Source: an uncultured Clostridia bacterium (GTDB lineage: Bacteria > Bacillota > Clostridia > Christensenellales > Aristaeellaceae). From it: a DNA stretch of 30,946 nucleotides. The notes below the pieces were generated by a model. That model saw nothing but the letters and a program-made list of their open reading frames with translations, did no database searches and had not been told where the DNA came from. The stretch is from assembly GCA_946409855.1 (NCBI GenBank), contig CAMJXZ010000005.1, positions 1 to 30,946 of the forward strand, given 5' to 3'. The position numbers and the translations under genes are program-made. Of this stretch, positions 15,445 to 23,722 are shown piece by piece (position 1 is the stretch's first letter; every line of letters begins with the position of its first letter).

Positions 15445-15592
15445 CAGGCCCCGGGGGCGGACCGCGCAGCAGGCCGGATGAAAGCCTTCCCCGCTAGGGG
15501 TTGTGAGGGCCCGGAAAACTGTCCGGTGGACAGTTTTCACCGAACAACGGGCCGGCAGGCCCCGGGGGCGGACCGCGCAGCGGGCCGGATGA
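15445..15592. repeat. Intergenic direct repeat, 37 bp twice, 111 bp apart
   Basis: 15445-15481 and 15556-15592 differ at one position; both start CAGGCCCCGGGGGCGG and end GGCCGGATGA. Because 111 is divisible by three, a short open frame through here (15373-15624) shows a 13-residue repeat, but no ribosome-binding site or gene-like composition supports coding. The whole stretch 15,293-15,610 looks non-coding. Confidence 0.85.
15514..15538. repeat. 11-bp hairpin between the direct repeats
   Basis: GAAAACTGTCC (15514-15524) and GGACAGTTTTC (15528-15538) form a perfect stem with a 3-nt loop. The A4/T4 at its base could let it act as a terminator in both directions, for the J-domain transcript and for the M16 protease transcript. 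It may equally be the core of a dispersed repeat. Confidence 0.8.
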
Positions 15593-15610
15593 GGTCAGCC
15601 CCGGTAATTC

Positions 15611-18499
15611 TTACAGCTCGCTGATCACCATCTCCGGATCGGCGCACTTGTCCAGCACGTCCTTGAAGCCGACCACGCAGACGGTGCCGTTTTCCGTGGC
15701 CTGCTGCAGGGCGGGCAGCCATTTGAGGAGGTCCTCCTTCTTCATCCCGATGATGGTCTCCCGTTCCTTGCGGCGCTTTTCCAGCGTGATGCCGGAGAAA
15801 TAGCGGATGTCCTCCAGCGCGCCTTTCTGCCGCGGGGTGGTCAGGGGGCTCATCTGCCCGATGGTGGAAATGATGAAGCGGGTCAGGTCCTCGTCGCCCG
15901 CCACGAAGCCCCGGATAAATGCCTGCGTATCCCGGTAGGCCTGCAGGGAATGCGCGGCGTCCGGATCCCGGTAGGAAGCCATCGTGACCCGGCCGCCCGG
16001 CGCGATGCTGGCGGACACGCCGTAGGCGCCGCCCTGCACGCGCACCGCGTTCCACAGATAGGAGAACGTCAGGATATTGGACAGCACGGAGGCCGTCCCG
16101 TCATAGGCAAGGCCGCTCCGGGACAGCTCGCCGCCCACGGCCGCAAAGGAGATCTGCGCCGGGATCAGGATGCCTTCCTTCCGGGGACCTTCATAGCGGT
16201 AGGGCGCCTTTTCGGGGGCGGGCACGCCCAGCGGCAGGCCGGCCAGGAAATGGTCCGGCCGGGTATGGCCGCCGCTGCTCAGGCTTATGGTCAGCCGGCT
16301 CTGGCAGACCGCCTGCCCGACAGCCTCCTGCCACCAGGCGGCCAGCGCGAACACATCTTCCCCGCCCTTGGCCAGGCTGTGTACAAAGCGCACGGCGGTC
16401 AGGCCGTTCATCGCTTCGGACACGGCGGCGGCGGCGCTGTAGGGCGCCTGGGTGCGCAGGGCGCCGAAGCGGTTGCCGGCCATCACCACGGACTGGCGCA
16501 GGTCGTCGTCTGTCTGCAGCAGGATCTCCCGGATCAGGGATTCCTGGGTGAAATCCGTCTCCAGCAGGATCTCCCGGATCAGCGCGGCCGCCTGCTCCTC
16601 GTATTCGGGCAGGTACGAGCAGCTGACCGTCAGGAAGGGCGCGGCCTCCTCCCGCTGGCCGATTTTGGCGGACACATCCATGCCGAAGTCCAGGGCGCCG
16701 GTATACAGGCGGATCATGCGCTGCAGCTCCGTCACGGAATGCTTCCTGGTCGGCAGCTCGGCGAACATTTCCGTCACCGGGGACAGCCGGGTCAGCTCCT
16801 CCAGCGTCCGGTCCGTCAGGGCAAAATACATTTTCGCGTGCACGATATCGCCGCAGGGGACGCGGTGGTACAGCACCGTCACCGGGCCGCGGTCCTCCAC
16901 CATGTTGTCGATGAATTCGGGCTCGGCGCTGACCGCGCTGATGGGCAGGCTGGGCAGGGTGCTCAGCTGCTCCTGGGTATCCGGCGTCTGCTGCCAGCGG
17001 GCCAGACGCCCGTTGGCGGCGATCAGTTCGTCCTTCTGCGCCTCGTCCATCCCGGCCATCACCTGATTCAGCCGGGCCTCTTCCGCCTGACGGGTCTTTT
17101 CGCCCAGGGCCGGGTCGGGCGTCAGCACCAGCTGCTGCAGGTCGCTTTCGTCCAGGAGGAGCTTTTCAAGCAGCGCTTCGTACCAGCGGGAATCCAGCTT
17201 TTCGCGCAGGGTGCGGATGACGTCGTCGCTGGTCAGGTACAGCAGGGGATCTCCCCCGTACAGCCAGCTGTTCAGCGCCTGGATCGCCCGCACCAGGCCC
17301 TGGGGCTCCATCGGCTCCTTCAGCCGGAAGGCCAGCCGGTTGATGGCCGCCTGCAGTTCCTCCCGGTCGATCCCCTCCCGGACGATCCCGGAAACCGTTT
17401 TCCGGACGACGGCGCGGATCTTTTCGACCCGGTCTTCCTCGGTGTTGCGGACCCACAGCTCAAAGCATTCCTGCGCGATCCCGTCGCTCAGGCCCATGGT
17501 GACGTCCTGGCACAGCCCTTCGTCCAGCAAGGCGCGCTTGATCGGGGTATCGTTGCCGGAACAGAGCACGTCCGCCAGCAGACCCACCGCGTACTGTTCC
17601 GCCTTTTCCTCAAAGCCGGAAAACAGCTTGCACAGCATCAGATGGGTCTTTTCTCTGGGATCCTCCCCCTGGGCGATCTCGTAGGAGCGGACGGCGCGGC
17701 CGGCGGGCCGAGCCGCCTGCGGCGCGATGGGGAACGCGTAGCCCTGCCTGGTAAAGCGGGACAGATAGCTGTCGATCAGCGTGAAGGTCTTTTCCAGCGG
17801 GATCCTGCCGTCCAGCCAGATAAACGCGTTTTCCGGATGGTAGTAGCGCTTGTAGAAGGCGATGAACTGCTCGTAGCTCAGCTCGGGGATGTGGGCCGGA
17901 TCGCCGCCGGAATTGTAGCCGTAGCAGCTGTCCGGGAACAGCAGCCGCATCATTTCCTGTTCCATGACCTCGTCCACCGAGCTCATGGCGCCCTTCATCT
18001 CGTTGAAGACGACGCCCTTGTACAGGGGCTTCGTCTCCCGGTCCGGCCATTCGATGTGCCAGCCCTCCTGCTGGAAAATGCAGGGATTGCGCAGGATGGC
18101 CGGGGCGAACACGGCGTCCAGATACACGCCCGCCAGGTTCAGAAAGTCCGTCTCGTTCAGGCTGGAGACCGGGTACATCGTCTTGTCGGAAAAGGTCATC
18201 GCGTTGAGGAACGTGTTCATGCTGCCCTTGATCAGCTCGACAAAGGGCTCCCGGACGGGGTATTTTTCACTGCCGCACAGCACCGAGTGCTCCAGAATGT
18301 GGAAAACGCCGGTATCGTTTTCAGGCAGGGTCTTGAAGGCGATGGAAAACAGCTTGTTCTCTTCCAGGCTGTCAAAATAGCAGAGTTTCGTTCCCGCCTG
18401 CTCGTGCGTCATTTCCACCAGTTCGGCGTCCAGTTCGTCCACGCGGCGGACCCTGTCCACCACAAAACCATGAAAGCGTTGTCCTGCCTGCCAGTTCAT
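15611..18499 (-). CDS. M16C zinc metalloprotease (presequence-protease type)
   Basis: 962 residues from the ATG at 18499; AAAGGAG lies 8 nt before it, while the ATG two codons upstream is too close to that site. The length fits the M16C single-chain family (PreP/CymI type, about 970). The inverted zinc motif HILEH (67-71) supplies two histidines and the catalytic glutamate E70; PVREPFVELIKGSMNTFLNA follows, as in PreP proteins. The C-terminal half is the inactive paired M16 domain. No signal peptide, so it is cytoplasmic. The family degrades short unfolded peptides inside a closed chamber. Its mRNA has an approximately 100-nt leader with a 7-bp hairpin (18520-18526 with 18536-18542) just upstream of the ribosome-binding site. 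Natural substrates unknown. Confidence 0.95.
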   Translation of the reverse strand: MNWQAGQRFHGFVVDRVRRVDELDAELVEMTHEQAGTKLCYFDSLEENKLFSIAFKTLPENDTGVFHILEHSVLCGSEKYPVREPFVELIKGSMNTFLNAMTFSDKTMYPVSSLNETDFLNLAGVYLDAVFAPAILRNPCIFQQEGWHIEWPDRETKPLYKGVVFNEMKGAMSSVDEVMEQEMMRLLFPDSCYGYNSGGDPAHIPELSYEQFIAFYKRYYHPENAFIWLDGRIPLEKTFTLIDSYLSRFTRQGYAFPIAPQAARPAGRAVRSYEIAQGEDPREKTHLMLCKLFSGFEEKAEQYAVGLLADVLCSGNDTPIKRALLDEGLCQDVTMGLSDGIAQECFELWVRNTEEDRVEKIRAVVRKTVSGIVREGIDREELQAAINRLAFRLKEPMEPQGLVRAIQALNSWLYGGDPLLYLTSDDVIRTLREKLDSRWYEALLEKLLLDESDLQQLVLTPDPALGEKTRQAEEARLNQVMAGMDEAQKDELIAANGRLARWQQTPDTQEQLSTLPSLPISAVSAEPEFIDNMVEDRGPVTVLYHRVPCGDIVHAKMYFALTDRTLEELTRLSPVTEMFAELPTRKHSVTELQRMIRLYTGALDFGMDVSAKIGQREEAAPFLTVSCSYLPEYEEQAAALIREILLETDFTQESLIREILLQTDDDLRQSVVMAGNRFGALRTQAPYSAAAAVSEAMNGLTAVRFVHSLAKGGEDVFALAAWWQEAVGQAVCQSRLTISLSSGGHTRPDHFLAGLPLGVPAPEKAPYRYEGPRKEGILIPAQISFAAVGGELSRSGLAYDGTASVLSNILTFSYLWNAVRVQGGAYGVSASIAPGGRVTMASYRDPDAAHSLQAYRDTQAFIRGFVAGDEDLTRFIISTIGQMSPLTTPRQKGALEDIRYFSGITLEKRRKERETIIGMKKEDLLKWLPALQQATENGTVCVVGFKDVLDKCADPEMVISEL

Positions 18500-18607
18500 T
18501 ATCATTTCTCCTTTATTGCCGCCGGAAGCGGACGCTCCGGCGAATGATCCTGTCCGCGTGCCGCGGTGTTCCGGTCCTGTTATGCCGCCCCGCGGCCATG
18601 TACCGAT

Positions 18608-18636
18608 ACTATACACGAATCGCTCCCGGATGTCAA
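18608..18636 (-). promoter_or_regulatory. Sigma-A promoter of the M16C protease
   Basis: On the minus strand TTGACA (18631-18636), a 17-nt spacer and TATAGT (18608-18613). The predicted transcript starts near 18601, leaving a leader of about 100 nt. Confidence 0.88.
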
Positions 18637-18666
18637 TCACAGCGGGGATTCCGCCGGAACGCAAAG

Positions 18667-18692
18667 GGGGCTGCCGCACAAGCAGCAGCCCC
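18667..18692 (-). terminator. Terminator-like hairpin after the Ig-like membrane protein
   Basis: An 8-bp stem GGGGCTGC/GCAGCCCC (18667-18674 with 18685-18692), followed on the minus strand by C then only three T. A smaller hairpin GATCCC/GGGATC (18707-18712 with 18717-18722) lies between it and the stop codon. Termination here is probable but not strong. Confidence 0.6.
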
Positions 18693-18728
18693 GTAGGCTT
18701 TTCGCGGATCCCGACAGGGATCGGCCGG

Positions 18729-20801
18729 TTATTTCTTGTTCCTGCTGCGGCGCCTGCGGTCGGGCAGGTTGTTCTGCCCGGCTTCCCGGACGGTGTCCTC
18801 CGCCTTTTCGGCCGCTTCTTCGGCGGCGTCACGGACGGCGTCGGCCGTCTTGCGCCAGCCCGTCACTTCTTCCCGGGCGTCGGCCAGGGTGTCTTCCGCC
18901 TCATCCGCCAGGTCGTCCACCATCTTTTCCACGCGCTGGGCGCGGCGGGGCTTGTATTCGGGCTTTTCGGGCGCTTCGGAATAAACGGGGAACTCGTCCG
19001 TCTGGGTGTCCCTGGTCATCCTGAACCCGCCGGACTGGCCCATCGGAGAGGAGGAGGGTTCTTCCTCCTGCGGCTCCTCCGCCGGTTCGTCGCCGGGCAG
19101 CTCGCCGCCCGCTTCATCCGCGGGGGCATCCTGCGCCGGTTCCTCCCGGTCCGGGGCATCCGCCGGCTCTTCCGGCGGCGCGCTGTCCTCCGCGGGCTGC
19201 GCGTAGTCCCGCTTTTCCGCCAGCTCCAGGTGATCGTACGCGGTGTCCGAATCATGGCGCTTCTTGAAGCGGACGACGGTGCTCACCAGGAACAGCAGCA
19301 GCGCCAGGGCGGACAGGACGCCCAGCACATTGGAAACGGGGTACAGCACGGTGCGCATGATGCGCAGCGGCTGGGAAACGTCCTCATAGCTGGCCGGCGG
19401 CAGGGTGATCAGGGGCGCGATGGTCGGGGTCGGCACCGGGGTGGGCGCCGGCGTCTGCCGGGCGCGCATCAGCGTCAGGGTGTTGGATTCAAAGACCGCG
19501 TTGTTGCCAACGGTGTCCTTCGTGCTGGCGGTAAAGCGGAACTGGCCCGGCTGGGAGACGGTAAAGTCCCGCTTGACCGTCACGCTCTGGCCGGCCTTCA
19601 GCAGGTCGATGGTGTACACTTTGACGCCGGCGTGGGTGATCTCGACCTTCTTGCAGTCCACATTGCTGGTATTGGTGACGATCAGGGTCATCGCCACGTC
19701 CTCCGGCGGGTTGATCAGGCTCTCCTTGTCGGCGGTCAGCAGCAGCGTCAGCTTGAGTTCCTTTTCCGGGTCGAACGCGCTGACCTGCACCTGGTTCGTC
19801 TCGTACATGTTGGTCTTGCCGGTATTATCGTTGAGGTTCAGGGTCAGCTTATAGTTCGCCGGACCGTTCACCTGTACTTCCTTGCTCTGCGTCACGGTCG
19901 CCCCGGCCGGCACCTCCAGGCCCTCAAAGACGGTGCCCAGGGTCTTGTCCGTCGCGGTCACGTCGGAATAGGACACGTTGCCGTCGTTCTGAATGGTCAG
20001 CGTCAGCACGACGCTTTCCCCGATGTCCACCCCGCTGCGGTCGGTGCTCAGGTTCGCTTTCAGGCTGTACACAGCCAGCGGGATCACCCGGTCTTCCACC
20101 ACCGTGCTTTCCTCCGGGCTGCCGTTGGACACGCGGAATTTGATGGTCGCGCCGCTGGTCAGGTCCTGATTGCCCATTTTCACCGAGAATTCCAGGCTCT
20201 TGGTATCCCCGGCCGCCAGCGACCGGATGGACTTCGGCTTTTTGACCAGCTTCTCCTGGACCGTCACGGTCTGGATGGTCGAATCGCCGATGTTCGTCAG
20301 TTCGTACACGACCTTGACCGTCTGGCCGCCGCGGACCACCTCCGGAGAAACGGTGCGCACCACGCGCAGGTTCCCCTTTTCGCCGCTGTAGCTCACCGCC
20401 GCCGTCACGGGCTGCGCGAGCTCCTGGCCGTCCGGGCTCTGCCAGCGAAGGGTATAGGAAACCTCACCGGCGTCCAGCATGGCCTGCGAGATGGCCACCT
20501 GCGCGCTGATGGACATGGAAGCGCCCTTTTTCAGCGCCGCCTCCCCGCCTTTGCCGAATACGGAAACCAGTTTGCCGTACGGGTCATACAGACTGACCGG
20601 GCTGGTCATATCCTCGCCGGAGATGTTGGTCACCTGCAGCTGCGCCGTTACGGTTTCCGGCCCGGAAATGGCGTCCGGGCTCAGCGTCAGCACGGCGCTG
20701 ACCGGGAAATCCGCCGCGAGCGCGGGCAGGGACGCCAGCGCCAGCAGCACGGCCAGTACCAGCAGCAGCCCCCATGTTCTTTTGGTCAGGGCAAGTTTCA
20801 T
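18729..20801 (-). CDS. Single-pass membrane protein: Ig-like ectodomain and charged helical cytoplasmic tail
   Basis: 690 residues from the ATG at 20801 (GGGAGGAAGG site; a start 24 codons further upstream has none). Signal peptide about 1-30 (LPALA). The outside part (about 31-440) is a series of four or more Ig-like domains of the CARDB/DUF11 kind (VVYELTNIGDSTIQTVTV, LTLTIQNDGNVSYSDVTA, LIVTNTSNVDCKKVEI). A Pro/Thr spacer (TPAPTPVPTP) leads to a membrane helix (VLGVLSALALLLFLVSTVV) followed by RFKKRH. The cytoplasmic tail is acidic and Pro/Glu-rich, then a long alanine-rich amphipathic helix (DDLADEAEDTLADAREEV, then AEEAAEKAEDTVREAG), then a basic end RRRRSRNKK. Function unknown; the tail may bind a cytoplasmic partner or nucleic acid (inference). 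Confidence 0.88.
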   Translation of the reverse strand: MKLALTKRTWGLLLVLAVLLALASLPALAADFPVSAVLTLSPDAISGPETVTAQLQVTNISGEDMTSPVSLYDPYGKLVSVFGKGGEAALKKGASMSISAQVAISQAMLDAGEVSYTLRWQSPDGQELAQPVTAAVSYSGEKGNLRVVRTVSPEVVRGGQTVKVVYELTNIGDSTIQTVTVQEKLVKKPKSIRSLAAGDTKSLEFSVKMGNQDLTSGATIKFRVSNGSPEESTVVEDRVIPLAVYSLKANLSTDRSGVDIGESVVLTLTIQNDGNVSYSDVTATDKTLGTVFEGLEVPAGATVTQSKEVQVNGPANYKLTLNLNDNTGKTNMYETNQVQVSAFDPEKELKLTLLLTADKESLINPPEDVAMTLIVTNTSNVDCKKVEITHAGVKVYTIDLLKAGQSVTVKRDFTVSQPGQFRFTASTKDTVGNNAVFESNTLTLMRARQTPAPTPVPTPTIAPLITLPPASYEDVSQPLRIMRTVLYPVSNVLGVLSALALLLFLVSTVVRFKKRHDSDTAYDHLELAEKRDYAQPAEDSAPPEEPADAPDREEPAQDAPADEAGGELPGDEPAEEPQEEEPSSSPMGQSGGFRMTRDTQTDEFPVYSEAPEKPEYKPRRAQRVEKMVDDLADEAEDTLADAREEVTGWRKTADAVRDAAEEAAEKAEDTVREAGQNNLPDRRRRSRNKK

Positions 20802-20892
20802 AAAGCCCTTCCTCCCTTCCTGGTAAACAAACGCGTTCCCGTTCCGGATCAGCATCGCCGGGAACCGCGGCAATCGCTATGTATCCTTATCT

Positions 20893-20921
20893 ATTTTATG
20901 AAAATTTCATTTCAATGTCAA
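20893..20921 (-). promoter_or_regulatory. Sigma-A promoter of the Ig-like membrane protein
   Basis: On the minus strand TTGACA (20916-20921), a 17-nt spacer and TAAAAT (20893-20898), in an AT-rich stretch. The predicted leader is about 85 nt. Confidence 0.85.
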
Positions 20922-20925
20922 GTGA

Positions 20926-20958
20926 ATTATGACGTTTTCGGAAATAATTTGTCATAAT
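20926..20958. promoter_or_regulatory. Inverted repeat just upstream of the -35 box
   Basis: ATTATGAC (20926-20933) and GTCATAAT (20951-20958) are a perfect 8-bp inverted repeat, 17 nt apart, ending 5 bp upstream of the -35. Its centre spacing (25 bp) suits a dimeric activator or a two-site binder. The regulator is unknown. Confidence 0.55.
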
Positions 20959-20999
20959 TTTGTAAAAATTACGGAAAATATTTTTCTTTGGCGCGTACG

Positions 21000-21035
21000 A
21001 AAAGAGCCGCCGCGATGGTTTTGCGCGGCAGCTCT
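21000..21035 (-). terminator. Terminator of the LRR-linker-LRR gene
   Basis: A 12-bp stem (21003-21014 with 21024-21035) with one G-U pair in the minus-strand RNA is followed by three to four T. It lies about 50 nt past the stop at 21086. Confidence 0.82.
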
Positions 21036-21085
21036 GCGGGAATGATCCGGCCGGCAGCGGCCGGCTTTGGAGAAAACAACCAACT

Positions 21086-23524
21086 TTACTGCTCCGCCAG
21101 GGTGAAGGGCAGCTGTTTTTCGCGGCAGTAGTCCGCGCCGTAGGTGCCTTCCGTCACCGTCAGCGTCAGCTGGGGGCAGTTGTCAAAAGCGGACGGGCCG
21201 ATCTCGGTCAGCCCCTGCGGGAGATTGACGGCTGCCAGCCTTTCACAGCTGTAGAACGCGCCGTCCCCCAGGGTGGTGACCGAAGCGGGGAGCGTGATCC
21301 CGCTCAGGCCGGCGCAGGCGAACGCGCCGTAGTCGATCACCTGCAGGCTTTCCGGCAGGATGACCCCGTCCAGCGCCCCGCAGCCGTAGAAGGCGGCGGT
21401 GCCGATCTTCGTCAGCCCCGCGGGCAGGACGGCCTCTTCCAGCGCCGCGCAGTTGTACATCACGTATTCGGGCAGTTCCTGCACCCCTACCGGGAAGGCA
21501 ATGCGCCGCAGGGCCGCGCAGCCGTACATCGCGTAGGGACCCACGGAGCGGACCCCGTCCGGCAGGGTCAGCTCCGCCAGCGCGGCGCAGCCATTGAAGG
21601 CCGCGTAACCGACGGACCGCAGGCTCTGGGGCAGGGTGACGCGCTCCAGACTGACGCAGTCGTTGAAGGCGTAATCCGGCAGGCTGATGAGGTTCGCGGG
21701 CAGCTTCACCTCTTTGAGCGCCGTGCACTTGCTGAAGACGCCTTTTTCCAGGTGGCTGACGCTGTCGGGCAGTTCAATGTATTCGATGATCTTGTTGTTG
21801 CTGAAGGCAAAGCGGCCGATGGAGGTCACCAGGTATTCCCCGGCCCGTTCGGGAATGGCCACCCGGGTCGCCTGGGTCCTGACCTCGATGATCTGGGCGT
21901 TGCCGTCCGCCATGATCATGTAGGTCATGTTGATCGAATCGTCCTGATGGACTTCCGCTTCGGGCTGTTCCCCTTCCACCGGGGAAGGCCAGACCGGCTC
22001 CAGGGGCTGATCCGCTTCCGCATCCGCGGCCTGCGGTTCTCCGGCGGGCAGCGGTTCTTCCGCGGGCACATCTTCGGCGGGGGCTTCCGGTTCGGGCGCG
22101 GGCTCCGCCGCCTCTTCCGCGGGGGCCGGTTCGTCCGGCGTTTCCGCGGGGGCTTCCGGTTCGGACGCCGGTTCCGCCGCCTCATCCGCCGGGAGCGGTT
22201 CTTCCGCTTCCGCGGGCACCGGTTCTTCCGCGGGCGCTTCTTCGGCGGGGGCTTCCGGTTCGGGCACGGGTTCCGCCGCCTCTTCCGCGGGGACCGGTTC
22301 ATCCGGCGCTTCGGCAGGGGCTTCCGGTTCGGACGCCGGTTCCGCCGCTTCCGCCGGGACCGGTTCTTCCGCTTCCGGCACCGTTTCCGGTTCCGCCGCG
22401 GGTTCGGGTTCCGCTGCGGGACGGATCAGGGAAGGATCGGACCGGATATACCGCTCGGCCGCGCTGCCCTGCGGGGCGGAAAACGCGGCGGCCGGGCAGC
22501 CCGCCAGGGCATACGGCCCGAATTCCGTCAGGGAGCCGGGCAGCGTCACCTGCTCCAGCGCGGCGCAGCCGGAAAGGGCCTGTTCCGAAAGCCTGGTCAC
22601 GCCCTCAGGGATCCGCAGGGATCGGAGGCTCTCGCACTGGTAGAACGCGTAGGGTTCGATGGTGTGGACGCTGTCGGGCAGGGTGATGCTTTCCAGCGTC
22701 CTGCAGGCGTAAAACGCCCGGTCGCCGATCACGTTGATCCCGTCCGGGACGGTGAATTCCGCGCCGGCGGCGGCGGGCAGCACCGCGATCAGGCGCTGCG
22801 GAATCACGGAGTACAGGGCTTTCCCGTCAAAGCGGAAATGGCCGGATTCGGGCACCCGGATGTCCTCCAGGGCCTGGCAGTCCGCGAAGGGGTTGCCGGA
22901 AATCTCCTGCAGGCTTTCGGGCAGAACGATCGTTTTCAGCTGTCCGCAGCCGCGGAAGGCGGAAGCGGAAAGGGACAGCAGGGACGCCGGCAGCTGCACG
23001 TCCGACAGCCGGCTGCACTGGTAGAAGGTGTATTCGCCGATCACCGTCAGCCCTTCGGGCAGGGCAATCCCCGTGAGCCTTCGGCAGGAAGCAAAGGCGT
23101 AGGAGCCCAGCACCTTGAGCCCCGCCGGCAGATCCACACGGGAAAGGCGGTAGCAGTTGCTGAACAGGGATTTGCTGATGCCGGTGAGCCCGGCGGGCAG
23201 CGAAACGTTTTCCAAAAGGATACAGTACTGGAAGGCGCCTTCCCCGATTTCCGTTACGCTGTCCGGGATCGTGACGCCGGTCAGCAGGGTCTGGCCGTAA
23301 AAAGCGTCGTCCCCGATCGCCGTGACCGGAACGCCGCCCAGGCTGTCCGGAATCACAAGGACCGTATCCATCCCGGAATACCCGGTGATTTTGGCTGTGC
23401 CGTCCGGCAGGAGAACGTATTGATAATCCTCCGGCGCCTGTTGATTCGCCGGTTCTTCGGCCAGCGCGGCGGCAGCCAGCAGCACGGCCAGAATGAGCAG
23501 CACGCTCAGGCATTTCCTCATCAT
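21086..23524 (-). CDS. BspA-type LRR_5 surface protein with acidic Pro/Glu/Ala linker
   Basis: 812 residues from the ATG at 23524, which follows AGGAGG by 6 nt; a frame open 46 codons further upstream reads through the promoter and is not used. Residues 1-22 are a signal peptide (AALA then EEP). Two blocks of LRR_5 repeats (about 50-365 and about 575-800; repeating AFYGC/AFxxCxxLxxVxLPxxLxxIG) flank a linker of about 180 residues made almost only of P, A, E, V and D (EPEAPAE, PAEEAAEP). The linker contains a 56-residue duplication. The protein ends soon after the last LRR cap; no sortase motif, membrane helix or cell-wall domain is seen, so it may be released or held non-covalently. Own promoter and terminator. 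Family role: surface adhesion; ligand unknown. Confidence 0.93.
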   Translation of the reverse strand: MMRKCLSVLLILAVLLAAAALAEEPANQQAPEDYQYVLLPDGTAKITGYSGMDTVLVIPDSLGGVPVTAIGDDAFYGQTLLTGVTIPDSVTEIGEGAFQYCILLENVSLPAGLTGISKSLFSNCYRLSRVDLPAGLKVLGSYAFASCRRLTGIALPEGLTVIGEYTFYQCSRLSDVQLPASLLSLSASAFRGCGQLKTIVLPESLQEISGNPFADCQALEDIRVPESGHFRFDGKALYSVIPQRLIAVLPAAAGAEFTVPDGINVIGDRAFYACRTLESITLPDSVHTIEPYAFYQCESLRSLRIPEGVTRLSEQALSGCAALEQVTLPGSLTEFGPYALAGCPAAAFSAPQGSAAERYIRSDPSLIRPAAEPEPAAEPETVPEAEEPVPAEAAEPASEPEAPAEAPDEPVPAEEAAEPVPEPEAPAEEAPAEEPVPAEAEEPLPADEAAEPASEPEAPAETPDEPAPAEEAAEPAPEPEAPAEDVPAEEPLPAGEPQAADAEADQPLEPVWPSPVEGEQPEAEVHQDDSINMTYMIMADGNAQIIEVRTQATRVAIPERAGEYLVTSIGRFAFSNNKIIEYIELPDSVSHLEKGVFSKCTALKEVKLPANLISLPDYAFNDCVSLERVTLPQSLRSVGYAAFNGCAALAELTLPDGVRSVGPYAMYGCAALRRIAFPVGVQELPEYVMYNCAALEEAVLPAGLTKIGTAAFYGCGALDGVILPESLQVIDYGAFACAGLSGITLPASVTTLGDGAFYSCERLAAVNLPQGLTEIGPSAFDNCPQLTLTVTEGTYGADYCREKQLPFTLAEQ
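22083..22386 (-). repeat. In-frame 168-nt duplication in the Pro/Glu/Ala linker
   Basis: The block at 22083-22250 matches 22251 to about 22386 closely, with a 6-nt deletion in the second. The 8-mer GCTTCCGG recurs at 22083, 22152, 22251 and 22320 (steps 69, 99, 69), showing a two-part 168-nt unit of 56 codons. Linker length is likely to vary between strains by slippage or recombination. Confidence 0.88.
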
Positions 23525-23579
23525 ATGATCCCTCCTGATTGCATCCGGCGGACCGGATGGAAAGCTGAATCCAGTGTTT

Positions 23580-23608
23580 ATTATATGCAAATTCCGCTCC
23601 GAACGCAA
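23580..23608 (-). promoter_or_regulatory. Sigma-A promoter of the LRR-linker-LRR gene
   Basis: On the minus strand TTGCGT (23603-23608), a 17-nt spacer and a perfect TATAAT (23580-23585); leader of about 50 nt. Confidence 0.8.
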
Positions 23609-23653
23609 CGATAATATAAGAAAAAACCGTAAATTGATTCCCGGGGGACGGCG

Positions 23654-23696
23654 AAAAAACAAAGGAGCGCCGCAGCGATTTCTGCAGCAGCTCCTT
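23654..23696 (-). terminator. Terminator of the carbohydrate ABC transporter operon
   Basis: A stem of AAGGAGC/GCTCCTT (23662-23668 with 23690-23696), extended inward by GCAG/CTGC pairing, is followed on the minus strand by TTTGTTTTTT. It ends the operon 26 nt after the last stop. Confidence 0.88.
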
Positions 23697-23722
23697 ATAT
23701 AGGGGCAGGGGGCCCTCTTCCG

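Noticed and set aside
15373..15624. Small protein with an internal 13-residue repeat
   Set aside because: No ribosome-binding site, it starts inside the terminator hairpin and overlaps the end of the M16 gene on the other strand, and the repeat is explained by the intergenic DNA repeat.
18500..18600. Riboswitch in the approximately 100-nt leader of the M16 gene
   Set aside because: Only one simple hairpin is visible near the ribosome-binding site; no known riboswitch core was recognised.
18500..18832. N-terminal extension of the M16 protease
   Set aside because: The extension reads through a consensus promoter and a terminator-like hairpin, and the start at 18499 has a well-placed ribosome-binding site and begins exactly where the family does.
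23525..23662. N-terminal extension of the LRR-linker-LRR protein
   Set aside because: It would run through the promoter, has no ribosome-binding site, and would bury the signal peptide 46 residues inside the protein.
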